From Acetobacter sacchari (GTDB taxonomy: Bacteria > Pseudomonadota > Alphaproteobacteria > Acetobacterales > Acetobacteraceae): a DNA stretch of 56,928 nucleotides. The stretch covers positions 1-56,928 of the forward strand of contig NZ_JAFVMF010000022.1 of the NCBI RefSeq assembly GCF_017377715.1, given 5' to 3'. Both the position numbers and the translations under genes were made by a program. Every line of letters begins with the position of its first letter. The first letter of the stretch is position 1. The notes beneath the pieces were generated by a model. It made no database searches. It worked only from the letters and a program-made list of their open reading frames with translations, and was not told the origin of the DNA. Positions 29,305 through 37,301 of the stretch are shown here, piece after piece.

Positions 29305-29778
29305 CTAAGCTTTGCTCATCATCCAGATATGCTTACCGCACGCATCGGGTCCCTCATGTTCGACTTGGAAACCACACGTTTCAAAAACTTTACAAATATC
29401 GTGATACTTCGTCAGCGCAGCTAACGGCAAATGCGCGCAAAACGTTACCATATAGCAATCATCAATATCAGTCGATCGAATGAGACTCAAAATCATTTTT
29501 AAGAGTACGGCCCGTACCGCACCTCTACTATATTTTGGAATAATCGAACATGCCTCACTTGAATCTAGTATTTCTCTGTCCACATCATTAAACGTCTCCA
29601 CCAAACAAAAAAACAATTCATTGCCATTTTGCGATGGGGATATATCAGCTAGCAGTGAATAACTAATTGGATCTGCACTATCGTATCCAATGCACACGAC
29701 AGTAGTGCGCGCCGTATCGCGAACAAACGAGCGCTCCTCGTATGTGCCGCCATTTAGAACAGTTGAGATGAAAGCCAT
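29305..29778 (-). CDS. Hypothetical AT-rich accessory protein
   Basis: The 157-residue product (MAFISTVLNGGTYEERSF...) has no family that I recognise with certainty. The second half, RGAVRAVLLKMILSLIRSTD and TKYHDICKVFETCGFQVEHEG, resembles the last part of a GNAT acetyltransferase fold, where a helix is followed by the Y...FE..GF segment. It has five Cys. It is less GC-rich than its neighbours, a sign of recent acquisition, and is placed alone at the left end of the element, where satellites and prophages often carry host-benefit or anti-phage genes. That role is inference. Confidence 0.55.
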   Translation of the reverse strand: MAFISTVLNGGTYEERSFVRDTARTTVVCIGYDSADPISYSLLADISPSQNGNELFFCLVETFNDVDREILDSSEACSIIPKYSRGAVRAVLLKMILSLIRSTDIDDCYMVTFCAHLPLAALTKYHDICKVFETCGFQVEHEGPDACGKHIWMMSKA

Positions 29779-30649
29779 AGCGGTATGCTCGGTAGCATGC
29801 CGAAGTTACTACATCAAACCTTAGTCCTCTTTGCCGCTCAGATCTGAGTGCGGCGTGTAGCAGCGGCCGCCTTGAAACAAGCTCCGCGCGCTTGATAGCA
29901 CACCACCTACATATTTCAGCCACATAATAGGCATGTCAGAGTCCGCACAATCTACCGGACACCACCCGGCCATTGTTCGCACTGTTCGCAGCCCCCTGCT
30001 CCGGGCCGCTGGAAGCCTCGGCATGGCTGCAGCAAGACCAGCCGGACGTTTACAACATAGTTTACCTCGCACGGGCGGCCACCCGGCGCGAGCATGTGAA
30101 CGATGTTTACAGGCTGTGAACGTCGTGTGTGGGCGCGAAAAGGGCAATTATCGGGGCGTGTATCCGGATTTGATGGATACACCGGAACGGCAGAAAACCG
30201 CGGGCTTTAGGCGGTGTATCCGTGTATCAATTTTCGCGGCGCACACACACTCATACGGTACACACTCCATAAACAGTAAACGACTTTGTAAACAGTCAGA
30301 TATGATTCGCGGTATGTATATATAAATGTCTGGATACATGGATACATAGATATATTTATAGGCTGCAACCGGCAGTTTTCTGCGGTTTTTCGTGTATCCA
30401 CCTGCCGATGATACTGGCGGATACTCCGGATACGCACGACCGGGCTGACGGCAGGTGCGAAGGGCGTGTCTGGTGGGAGGCTTACGAGTGGCAGCCTCTC
30501 GCTCGCGCCTCAGAAAGGATTGTGTGCGCCTAGCGCACGAATTGCGGAACGCCTCCGCCGCCTGTCGAGCCGTCGCCCGCGATCCTTTCGGCATCTGGCC
30601 GCGCAGAAGCTAGGCGGAAACCGCGCGTAAAGGCGCGCAGCCCGACTCC
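29779..30649. other. Gene-poor region with iteron-like repeats, candidate replication origin
   Basis: No frame with family support is seen in these 870 bases. The motif TGTATCC or its complement GGATACA and close variants occurs about nine times between 30158 and 30435, among them an inverted pair (30158-30165 and 30175-30182) and tandem copies (30214-30228 and 30332-30347). TTTAC/GTAAA motifs are also frequent from about 30050 to 30295. An AT-rich stretch lies at about 30299-30360. Clustered short repeats beside an AT-rich stretch are typical of iteron-type origins. Confidence 0.55.
30158..30435. repeat. Iteron-like cluster of GTGTATCC/GGATACAC
   Basis: Copies: 30158-30165, 30175-30182 (inverted), 30214-30221, 30222-30228, 30332-30339 and 30340-30347 (GGATACAT in tandem), 30392-30399, and variants at 30419-30424 and 30428-30435. 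The primase and DUF927 ATPase of the element are natural candidates to act here. Confidence 0.65.
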
Positions 30650-31210
30650 TCAGAAATCCTTGCCCATGCAGCGGTAGACGCTGTTACGCCCGATGTTCAG
30701 ACGGCGGGCGATCTCCGTCGCGCCTACGCCCTGCGCTGCGAGTTCCTGCACCTTGTCCGCCTGCGCTCGGGCGGTTGGCTTGCGTCCCTTGTATTTGCCT
30801 TCCTCGCGGGCCTTGGCGATGCCTTCCGCCTGCCGTTCCTTCATGATGTCGCGCTCGAACTGGGCGACGGCGGCGAGCATCGTGAGTAACAGCGTGCCCG
30901 TGGGCGATGCGTCCGCCGTGTTCAGGCTCATGGACAGGACGTGCAGCGCGCCGCCCTTCGCCCTCACGGCCTCCACAAAGCCCAGCAGGTCGGTTGTGGA
31001 GCGCGCCAGCCTGTCCGGCTTGGTGACCACCAGTGTGTCGCCCTCCCGCAGCATATCCAGCGCGCGGGCCAGCTCAGGACGGTCGCCCTGCGCCCCACTG
31101 GCGCGCTCCGCGAAGACGCGCTCGCATCCGGCCGCCTCTAAGTCGCGTTCCTGCGCCGCCAATCCTGCATACTGGTCCGTCGTGCTGACGCGGGCGTATC
31201 CGATGCGCAT
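30650..31210 (-). CDS. Serine recombinase, resolvase/invertase family
   Basis: The 186-residue product starts MRIGYARVSTTDQYAGL, in which the Ser of RVST is the nucleophile, and has the conserved GDTLVVTKPDRLARST and GTLLLTMLAAVAQFERD segments, then a helix-turn-helix (GVGATEIARRLNIGRNSVYRCM). Proteins of this size act as resolvases or invertases. ATG at 31210 has GGAG nine bases upstream; an upstream TTG would add five residues. Inverted repeats upstream (31218-31341) are likely its binding sites. In a satellite it might resolve multimers after replication. Confidence 0.92.
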   Translation of the reverse strand: MRIGYARVSTTDQYAGLAAQERDLEAAGCERVFAERASGAQGDRPELARALDMLREGDTLVVTKPDRLARSTTDLLGFVEAVRAKGGALHVLSMSLNTADASPTGTLLLTMLAAVAQFERDIMKERQAEGIAKAREEGKYKGRKPTARAQADKVQELAAQGVGATEIARRLNIGRNSVYRCMGKDF

Positions 31211-31217
31211 GGGGAAT

Positions 31218-31341
31218 TGCTCCAATAGGGTTTAGACATTCACTCCATATCGCTCCGAAAATCAGATAGTCAACCCTAATGGAGCGATATTGTGCTCCAC
31301 CGTCGCCGCTCCACTGGAGCAAGCCCTATCGGAGCGCACGC
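31218..31341. promoter_or_regulatory. Probable res site: inverted repeats upstream of the serine recombinase
   Basis: ATATCGCTCC (31247-31256) and GGAGCGATAT (31281-31290) are perfect inverted repeats. The motif CCCTAT-N-GGAGC or CCCTAATGGAGC occurs three times here, once reversed next to the gene start (about 31219-31231), once at about 31275-31285, and once at about 31329-31340. Three two-sided sites upstream of a resolvase gene is the classic res layout. Confidence 0.6.
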
Positions 31342-31678
31342 TACCCCCGTCGCGCCTCGCGCATGCGCGCCAGCACACCCCACGCGCGCCCGCGCGTGCG
31401 CGAGAGGCCGGGGGGTGCCCTACCCACCCCGCCCCCTGCGCGGGCGCGCATGGTAGCCTCACAAAAAATCAGTTTTTTAAATTCCATCGACTGATAAACA
31501 ATATTTTCTAACCATATACCCCGCAATCGAGCGGAGGGCGCAAAACGCACACAGCGATATAAAAGTAAAAACATTGCAAAATTTAAAAATATCAAAAGTA
31601 TTGATTATACATTTTATTGACTAAAACGTGTGAAAAAGCGTCAATTACGAACACGCGAAACCCTACCGAGAAATTGTT
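31342..31678. other. Intergenic region with AT-rich promoter-like stretch
   Basis: The first part is GC-rich with CGCGCG runs; from about 31460 the sequence becomes strongly AT-rich up to the first gene of the rightward operon at 31679. It probably contains that operon's promoter. No gene is seen. Confidence 0.45.
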
Positions 31679-32140
31679 ATGCATAATATCGATCCGATTA
31701 CAGGTAGATGGCGGGGAAAACCTGCGTCCGAGATGAACATTTTCGAGCTGCGAGAGGCTGCGAATGCTCTGGCGCTTGATCGCAGCCGTCCCCGGCCGTC
31801 CATCGCTGTTCAGCAGGTCATGGAAGAGCGCGCCGCCCGCGCCCTCCAGGCGGAACATGAACGCCTCGCGCTGGCCACCCAGGCAGAAGAGGCCCGGGCG
31901 CAAGCTGTGGCGGATTACGCTGCTGGCCCACGCTTCAACGCCGTCACTGCAACGCCGGAAGAGCGCCGGGCGCGTGCGGCCGAACTCGGGATCAATCCGG
32001 ACGTCGGTGCGCACTTCATCCAGACGGGCACCAATCGCCACGACCATGAGGCAGCTTATGCAAGGCTCATGGCACGCCGGGGCCGCGCTGACGCTCGGAT
32101 CGTCGTCGGATCGAGCATGAATGTCGACCGTTCCCGATGA
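31679..32140 (+). CDS. Hypothetical protein, first gene of the rightward operon
   Basis: The 153-residue product (MHNIDPITGRWRGKPASEM...) is charged, rich in Ala, Arg and Glu, and likely coiled coil in its middle (QVMEERAARALQAEHERLALATQAEEARAQ). No family is recognised. GAGAAA lies before the ATG. Position at the head of a run leading to TerS and TerL suggests a packaging or DNA-associated role, but nothing in the sequence proves it. Confidence 0.6.
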   Translation: MHNIDPITGRWRGKPASEMNIFELREAANALALDRSRPRPSIAVQQVMEERAARALQAEHERLALATQAEEARAQAVADYAAGPRFNAVTATPEERRARAAELGINPDVGAHFIQTGTNRHDHEAAYARLMARRGRADARIVVGSSMNVDRSR

Positions 32141-32227
32141 TTACAGTCCGCCCGTCCGGACTGGCGGGCGTCGCCGATCCCGTTCACGTAGGAGCGGTGA
32201 TCGATGCGATCACGGAGGCGTCGTCGC

Positions 32228-32608
32228 ATGTCTGAGGCGGAGTTCGACCGGGAAATTGCCTCAAGTGTTCCCATCATCGCACCTGCGCCTCGTGCCTTCG
32301 AACGATGCCTGGCATCCCTCCGGGCTCTACGCCCTCGGGCGCTTCAGCAGGCGTTGCGCGCGGGCGGCCCGCACATAGGCGTCATCTATCGCTGGATCGG
32401 CGAAGCGCAGATCAGACTTGAGGAACGCGCCCGGCGGTTGAGCGAGGAGCGCACCTCGCCTGCAGAACGCCAAATGGTTGCGGACTCCGCTGCTTTCGCG
32501 GTCGGTCTTGCGAAAATGCGTGTCGATCGTTGGGAAAAAATGACGCCTGAGGAATTGGCGACGGACATTGCCGCGCGCCCCCTTTGCCTATACCCGAAGG
32601 ATTTTTGA
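32228..32608 (+). CDS. Hypothetical protein
   Basis: The product has 126 residues (MSEAEFDREIASSVPIIAP...). It contains a helix-rich middle, RALQQALRAGGPHIGVIYRWIGEAQIRLEERARRL, which has the look of a helix-turn-helix with following coiled coil, and a C-terminal part with MTPEELATDIAARPL. GGAGG nine bases before ATG at 32228 supports this start over the Arg-rich upstream extension. Its stop is next to the start of the following gene. Family unknown. Confidence 0.55.
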   Translation: MSEAEFDREIASSVPIIAPAPRAFERCLASLRALRPRALQQALRAGGPHIGVIYRWIGEAQIRLEERARRLSEERTSPAERQMVADSAAFAVGLAKMRVDRWEKMTPEELATDIAARPLCLYPKDF

Positions 32609-32609
32609 A

Positions 32610-33164
32610 ATGCCTGAAACTATCGGAAATTGGAACGACCTGCACAACGCACGGCTTGCGGCGGAGCCCGCAATAAACGCTATGGCGGCGCGCCTGGCAA
32701 AAGAAGCCCCGCCTCATGTTGTGGAAGGTTTTGCGGCGCGCCGACGCAATCTGTCCTACAACGTCGCGAACCTACGATCCATGCAAGGCGGCATCGGCGG
32801 CACTGAGAACGCCGTCAACTTGAAAAACATTGCAGGCGTGTTCCGGGAGCTGCGTTCCGACGTCGCCCGGTGGGAGAGCCTTCCGACCGCCGCCATCGTC
32901 CGAGAGATCGACCCACCGCCCCCACCGCCCCCGTCGCCTCCCATTCAGGCGAAAACGCTGGTCGAGCAGACTGACGATATGCTCGACGCGTGGTTGGAGC
33001 GCGGCATCCACTACGAAGCTACGCCGGATGGCAAGGTACGCCTTTTCTGTCCGGCCGGTGTGAAACTTGAGCCGTCAGAAAGGGAGCTCATCAACGGGTC
33101 GCGTCCGACTACGATTCAACGCATCCGCGCACGCCCCTGCGTGCCCGTCGAGCTGGTGCTATGA
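32610..33164 (+). CDS. Hypothetical protein with Pro-rich linker
   Basis: The 184-residue product starts MPETIGNWNDLHNARLAAEP at an ATG with AAGGA eight bases upstream. The first 110 residues look helical; a run of Pro (about 108-117) links to a C-terminal part with GIHYEATPDGKVRLFCPAGVKLEPSE. It overlaps the next gene by four bases (ATGA). No family is recognised. Its context is the packaging operon. Confidence 0.6.
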   Translation: MPETIGNWNDLHNARLAAEPAINAMAARLAKEAPPHVVEGFAARRRNLSYNVANLRSMQGGIGGTENAVNLKNIAGVFRELRSDVARWESLPTAAIVREIDPPPPPPPSPPIQAKTLVEQTDDMLDAWLERGIHYEATPDGKVRLFCPAGVKLEPSERELINGSRPTTIQRIRARPCVPVELVL

Positions 33165-33472
33165 GCCGCCCTCTACGCCATCACCCCCGGATCGCCGAGA
33201 TCGACGCGGCGCTCCTGAGCGGGGCGCGTGTCCCGGACATCGCCGCCCGTTTCGGTACGGCCGAACAGTCCCTCTACCGCCGCGTCCGGCGTCTCCGGGC
33301 CGATGGAGCGTCGCGGCTCGTAAGTGCAGCCGGCGCCCTGCGCGATCGTCTGATCCGCGCGGCATCTGACGACGCCTTCCCCGCGTCGGATCTGGCGGCG
33401 CTGTCAGCAGAGCTTCGGCACGTCGAGCGGATGATTCAGACCGAACGTAACCGGGGCGACGCGGCATGTTGA
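33161..33472 (+). CDS. Small helix-turn-helix protein upstream of terminase genes
   Basis: The 103-residue product has an N-terminal helix-turn-helix, IAEIDAALLSGARVPDIAARFGTAEQSLYRRVRRL, like those of small terminase subunits, followed by a helical tail. It is translationally coupled to its neighbours on both sides (ATGA upstream, seven-base overlap downstream). Its sequence logic is similar to that of the next gene, so the two could share the DNA-recognition part of packaging. Confidence 0.6.
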   Translation: MSRPLRHHPRIAEIDAALLSGARVPDIAARFGTAEQSLYRRVRRLRADGASRLVSAAGALRDRLIRAASDDAFPASDLAALSAELRHVERMIQTERNRGDAAC

Positions 33473-33969
33473 AGACGACGAAGGGCAGGACCTGCGCCGT
33501 CTGCGCGCATCCGGATCTGGCGTCGATTGACGCAGACGCCGCAGCGGGCGCCACGCAGCAGGCGCTTGCGGACAAGTACGGCCTGCACCGGGCGGCGATC
33601 CAGCGCCACCTAGCGCGGCATCTGGGGCGCGCAGCCTCACCGACGGTCGATGCGCTGCCAGACGATGCGCCGATCGTGCCGATCGACGAACTCGAACGGA
33701 GCGCCCGGCGTCTCCGGGCGGTTCTCGATGAAGCCGAGCGGAAAGGTCTCCCGAAACGCGATATCGGCCCGCTCAACCGGGAATACAGGCAGTGCCTGGA
33801 ATCACTTGCTAAAGCCCGGGCTGCGGCCGAGGTCTCGGCCGCAAGCGACGTCACATTGGATTCTGATCGCTGGCAGACGATCCGGACGAAACTTGCCGAC
33901 GCGCTGGCGCCGTACGCAGATGCGCGCAGGGCCGTCGCGAACGCGCTGGAGGGTATCGACGCGCCATGA
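33466..33969 (+). CDS. TerS-like small terminase subunit
   Basis: The 167-residue product begins with a probable zinc-binding or Cys pair CAVCAHPDLASID, then a helix-turn-helix (TQQALADKYGLHRAAIQRHLARHL), and a long helical C-terminal part. Size, helix-turn-helix plus coiled coil, and position directly before the terminase ATPase (overlapping by four bases) are those of a small terminase subunit, which recognises the packaging site. Identification rests on context and fold pattern, not on a close match. Confidence 0.65.
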   Translation: MLKTTKGRTCAVCAHPDLASIDADAAAGATQQALADKYGLHRAAIQRHLARHLGRAASPTVDALPDDAPIVPIDELERSARRLRAVLDEAERKGLPKRDIGPLNREYRQCLESLAKARAAAEVSAASDVTLDSDRWQTIRTKLADALAPYADARRAVANALEGIDAP

Positions 33970-34739
33970 CGTCCGATCCATTCGCCCGCGATCTAGCGAA
34001 CGCAATCGACCCTGTCCGTTTCGCCACAAACGTACTCGGTGTTCAGCCTGATCGCTGGCAAGCGCAATTCCTGCGGAGCGCAGACAAGCGCGTTTTGCTA
34101 AATTGCTCGCGGCAGAGTGGAAAGTCGACCATCACGGCGGCTCTCGCCGCGCATACCGCGCTCTACCGCCCGCGATCACTCGTTCTCATGATAGCCCGCG
34201 CGCAACGTCAATCTGTTGAGCTTTTGGGAAAATCACGAGATTTCCTCGGTCGTGTTCCCGGATTACCTTCTCTGGACAAGGACGCCACGCTCGAACTGAA
34301 GTTGGGCAACAAGTCGCGCATCGTGGCGCTTCCCGGCGACAATGAGGATGCGATCCGCGGATACAGCGCGCCGGACCTCATAATCGCCGACGAAGCGGCA
34401 TTCATCGATGAGCGCGTGTTTACCGCGCTATTCCCGATGATCGCCGCCGCGCCACATGCCCGCATGCTGCTCCTGTCGACGCCTAACGGGCAACACGGCG
34501 CATTCTACCGCTTCTGGAGTGAAGGCGGCGAAACCTGGCGCCGGTTCGAAGTGCCCGCCGAGCAATGCCCGCGCATATCTGCGGAATTTCTTGAAGAAGC
34601 CAGAAGAACCGCCGGGCCTTTCAAGTTCTCTCAGGAGTATCAATGCAAATTCATCGGCGATGACCTGCAATTGTTCGATGATGCCGCAATAGATCGCGCA
34701 TTCAATCGCGATGTTGAATTTCTTCCCCTACGGTTCTGA
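33966..34739 (+). CDS. Terminase large subunit, ATPase domain only
   Basis: The 257-residue product is the motor half of TerL. The adenine/Q motif (QPDRWQAQFL), Walker A SRQSGKST, Walker B PDLIIADEAAF and the coupling motif LLSTPNGQ are present in order. The frame ends cleanly soon after DDAAIDRAFNRD, exactly where other TerL proteins continue into the nuclease domain. That domain is encoded separately at 35169-35909. The gene overlaps TerS by four bases. I see no frameshift remnant at the end, so the split appears genuine. Confidence 0.9.
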   Translation: MTSDPFARDLANAIDPVRFATNVLGVQPDRWQAQFLRSADKRVLLNCSRQSGKSTITAALAAHTALYRPRSLVLMIARAQRQSVELLGKSRDFLGRVPGLPSLDKDATLELKLGNKSRIVALPGDNEDAIRGYSAPDLIIADEAAFIDERVFTALFPMIAAAPHARMLLLSTPNGQHGAFYRFWSEGGETWRRFEVPAEQCPRISAEFLEEARRTAGPFKFSQEYQCKFIGDDLQLFDDAAIDRAFNRDVEFLPLRF

Positions 34740-34749
34740 GGATTTCGAG

Positions 34750-35169
34750 ATGAAGATCACGCGTCTTTTTCTATCCGCCCCACACAATCCAGCTTCCGGC
34801 AACGCAACGCCTTCGGGCATTGCCGATGCGATCCAAGTCCCTGTCGCCCCACTGGGCGCCGCCGTTGTGTTCCCCGGGACGTTGGCAGGCGACACGCCTG
34901 CAAACGTCGTGCTGGTTGCGAACAAGGGCGTAGTGCCGCTCATCCTTACTTACACCGACGGTGTCTCGACCCTGCCAGACAGTGTCCCGCGCATCCCCGC
35001 ACGGCGCCACGTAATCGACCCGTTCAAGCGCGCATACTTGGCGGATGCCGCAGGGTTGGCAGTGAGTTACTGGGGCGGCCCCTTCACCGTGATCGCCGGT
35101 CGGTTTCATTTCGGCGTTGTGGAGGAAACGTCGGCTCCCGACCACCCGGACGCCCTGGAGACGCTGTGA
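34750..35169 (+). CDS. 139-residue protein encoded between the two terminase halves
   Basis: The product begins MKITRLFLSAPHNPASGNAT and is rich in Val, Ala, Pro and Gly with predicted beta strands; PARRHVIDPFKRAYLADAAG and YWGGPFTVIAGRFHFGV follow. It looks like a small phage structural or decoration protein, but no family is recognised. GAGGA lies seven bases before ATG at 34750; a frame start at 34711 would overlap the ATPase gene. Its stop overlaps the ATG of the nuclease gene by one base. Confidence 0.6.
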   Translation: MKITRLFLSAPHNPASGNATPSGIADAIQVPVAPLGAAVVFPGTLAGDTPANVVLVANKGVVPLILTYTDGVSTLPDSVPRIPARRHVIDPFKRAYLADAAGLAVSYWGGPFTVIAGRFHFGVVEETSAPDHPDALETL

Positions 35170-35909
35170 TGTCCGCCGCTCCGCAGCATTCCGCGAAAGA
35201 GTTGGTTGTCAGTGACGAGTGGGTGGTTACCGATACCCAGCCGAAGCGATTCACTGTCGGCGTTGATCTGGGAAAAATGAGCGACCATACGGCGCTCGTC
35301 GTGATCGAGGAATCGCACCGGCGAGAGGAACGGCGCATGCGCCTGAAGTTCGGCCCAGATCGTCCGGAGCGGGTCGCATCGCGCGTCCGGCGCGAGTATG
35401 CGGTGCGTAACGTGCATCGCTACCCGGTTGGATGCGATTATCTGGCAATAACGCGATCGGTCGCAGGGGTTCTCGGCCAACTGTCCCTCCGCGAAGAGCG
35501 CCCGGAACTGGTCGTCGACGCATCGGGCGTCGGGCGCCCGGTCATCGACCTGCTCCGTCACAACGGCCTCGCCCCTGTCGCGGTGACGATCACCTCGGGC
35601 GAGCACTTTGTCGCGCATGGTACGAAAGATTTCGGCGTCGCAAAATCGCTCCTCGTCAGCACGCTCGATGCAGTCCTCGCCGACGATCGCTTGTCGATCA
35701 CAGGCGAAAGTTCTGCTTCCGCCATCCTCCGGCAAGAACTCGCGGGATTCCGGGCAAAACGGCGCGCGTCTGGTACGATCGCGTTCGAAGGCGACGCCCG
35801 GCAAGGCGTTCACGACGACGTCGTGATGGCGCTCGCCGTGGCGCTGTGGCGATCAGAGTCACGGCTCCCACCGCCGCGAATGGTCGAAGCAAGTATTTTT
35901 CGACGATAA
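35169..35909 (+). CDS. Terminase nuclease domain as separate protein
   Basis: The 246-residue product is the RNase H-like nuclease half of TerL. Strand 1 with the first catalytic Asp reads FTVGVDLGKMSDHTALVVIE, the second acidic motif is ELVVDASGVGRPVIDLL, and the third is HDDVVMALAVALW. About 25 residues precede the fold. It starts at the ATG overlapping the upstream stop (TGATG); a GTG one codon earlier is possible. It would have to associate with the separate ATPase (33966-34739) to cut DNA during packaging, unless it acts alone. Confidence 0.88.
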   Translation: MSAAPQHSAKELVVSDEWVVTDTQPKRFTVGVDLGKMSDHTALVVIEESHRREERRMRLKFGPDRPERVASRVRREYAVRNVHRYPVGCDYLAITRSVAGVLGQLSLREERPELVVDASGVGRPVIDLLRHNGLAPVAVTITSGEHFVAHGTKDFGVAKSLLVSTLDAVLADDRLSITGESSASAILRQELAGFRAKRRASGTIAFEGDARQGVHDDVVMALAVALWRSESRLPPPRMVEASIFRR

Positions 35910-35967
35910 TTTGCTTCTGAACTAGCCGCTCGCTATCAATGTCTCGTAAAGTAAACGAGCGTGGCTT

Positions 35968-36450
35968 ATGGCGGTTAGCTGCACATTTTCTCTGAACAAC
36001 AAATCCTCATCCGTCCTGCACTGCGAGGGTTTCGGGGATTTGCCCGCGTTCTCAGGGGCGGCTGGGGCTGTAGACAATCCAGCCAAAGTTGGAATCCCAA
36101 TGGTCGGCCCCCTCCCGCGCGGGCTTTACTACATCGTCGGCAGGCAATCAGGGGGCCGGTTCGGCTGGCTCTATGAACTGGTTCATCGATACATCTTGCA
36201 ATCGGACCAATCCGACTGGTTTGCACTATACCGTGCAGACGGTCAGATAGACGATTATACGTTTATCGAAGGAATCAAACGTGGTAATTTTCGGCTTCAT
36301 CCTGCCGGTATCCGTGGAATTTCCGAAGGGTGCATTACTGTCGTGGACAGGACCGGCTATGCCCGGTTGCGCACAAAAATCCTTGGTGGGCAAATGATGT
36401 CGATCCCTGGCGCTGGAATGCTTGCCTACGGGACCGTCGAAGTACGATGA
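35968..36450 (+). CDS. DUF2778 (Tlde1-like) peptidoglycan-acting protein
   Basis: The 160-residue product has the DUF2778 pattern: CTFSLNNKSSSVLHCEGFGDLPAFSG at the start, PLPRGLYYIVGRQSGG, and the catalytic-type motif FRLHPAGIRGISEGCITV with His, Ser-x-Gly-Cys in the expected spacing. Members include the type VI effector Tlde1, an L,D-transpeptidase-like enzyme with carboxypeptidase activity. No signal peptide is seen, so it needs a partner to reach the cell wall. It overlaps the next gene, a two-helix membrane protein, by four bases. A role as endolysin or toxin is inferred. Confidence 0.8.
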   Translation: MAVSCTFSLNNKSSSVLHCEGFGDLPAFSGAAGAVDNPAKVGIPMVGPLPRGLYYIVGRQSGGRFGWLYELVHRYILQSDQSDWFALYRADGQIDDYTFIEGIKRGNFRLHPAGIRGISEGCITVVDRTGYARLRTKILGGQMMSIPGAGMLAYGTVEVR

Positions 36451-36710
36451 AGCGGTTCACTGTAAACCTAGCCAGCATTGCACTGTTGACGGTCCTCGGC
36501 GTGCGTGTCGCGTGGGTTTGGGCCGCGACAAATATGCCTGCGTCGGGCGCTCAATTGCTCGCGCGAATGAGCCCGCCTGGAGACGAAGCCGTCTACACGA
36601 CGTTCGGGATTCTTGCCTTGATCGCCTCGCTCGCTCTAAGTTCGTTCATAGTGGCGCTCGCCAACAGGCTGTACGACCGACGCCGCACGCTAGGACAGCG
36701 ATCGCACTAA
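36447..36710 (+). CDS. Small two-helix membrane protein paired with the DUF2778 gene
   Basis: The 87-residue product has two hydrophobic stretches, at about 8-26 (LASIALLTVLGVRVAWVWA) and 50-71 (FGILALIASLALSSFIVAL), and a basic C-terminal tail. It is translationally coupled to the DUF2778 enzyme (ATGA). It may be a holin letting the enzyme out, or a membrane immunity protein against it as in Tlde1-Tldi1 pairs. The sequence does not decide between these. Confidence 0.6.
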   Translation: MKRFTVNLASIALLTVLGVRVAWVWAATNMPASGAQLLARMSPPGDEAVYTTFGILALIASLALSSFIVALANRLYDRRRTLGQRSH

Positions 36711-36776
36711 CCGCACCCCTAAAGCATTACAGGGCGCGGCATAACTATGCAGGCCATAGATTGAGGGGGCGTCCTA

Positions 36777-37301
36777 TCAAGTGCCCGCTATGCGGAAGTC
36801 GCCCGCTATGCCAGCGCATGTCCCGTGGACGTCACGCAGCACTGCAGCGAGCGCCCTTCGTTGCATCGGGCCGTGTCGATGACGGGCATGACGCGCAAGC
36901 GTCTGAACCGCGCGCCATACTTCGGGATCACCGAGCGCGAATTCCGCCGCGTCCATTGCGTGGCTGAAAATCGCAACTCGGTCCGGACCGTAGCCCATCT
37001 CCGCAAGAAATTTCTCACACTCTTGCACATAAGGGTCTGCTACCCGCCAGTCCCACAGCGCGTCGACAACCCGCTTCTCGCAGATTCGGTGCGCGATCGG
37101 TGCGGCAAGATACCCGGCCATAGTCGCCGCAATGGCGTTGGGCGTGAGCTGGTACGCCGCCTGCGAGAGCGTAGAATCGACGACTGAAAAAGTGTCGTCC
37201 CGATCGACAATCGCAAAATGTGTAACGGTCACAGGCGCCCCGAGTGCTGCCCAGACGACCACGGGCGCAGCCGCACAGATCGTTTCGTGTTCGTAATTCA
37301 T
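36777..37301 (-). CDS. Hypothetical protein at the end of the leftward operon
   Basis: The 174-residue product (MNYEHETICAAAPVVVWAAL...) has no family that I recognise. It contains a Cys, many Ala and a middle part QLTPNAIAATMAGYLAAPIAHRICEKRVVDALWDWRVADPYVQECEKFLAEMGY. Its ATG overlaps the stop of the primase gene, so it is the last gene of the leftward operon and faces the end of the rightward operon. Role unknown; linkage to primase suggests replication. Confidence 0.6.
   Translation of the reverse strand: MNYEHETICAAAPVVVWAALGAPVTVTHFAIVDRDDTFSVVDSTLSQAAYQLTPNAIAATMAGYLAAPIAHRICEKRVVDALWDWRVADPYVQECEKFLAEMGYGPDRVAIFSHAMDAAEFALGDPEVWRAVQTLARHARHRHGPMQRRALAAVLRDVHGTCAGIAGDFRIAGT

Noticed and set aside
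29933..30325. Open frame of 130 codons on the plus strand
   Set aside because: It runs through the iteron-like repeats, has no ribosome-binding site and no family features; composition follows the repeats.
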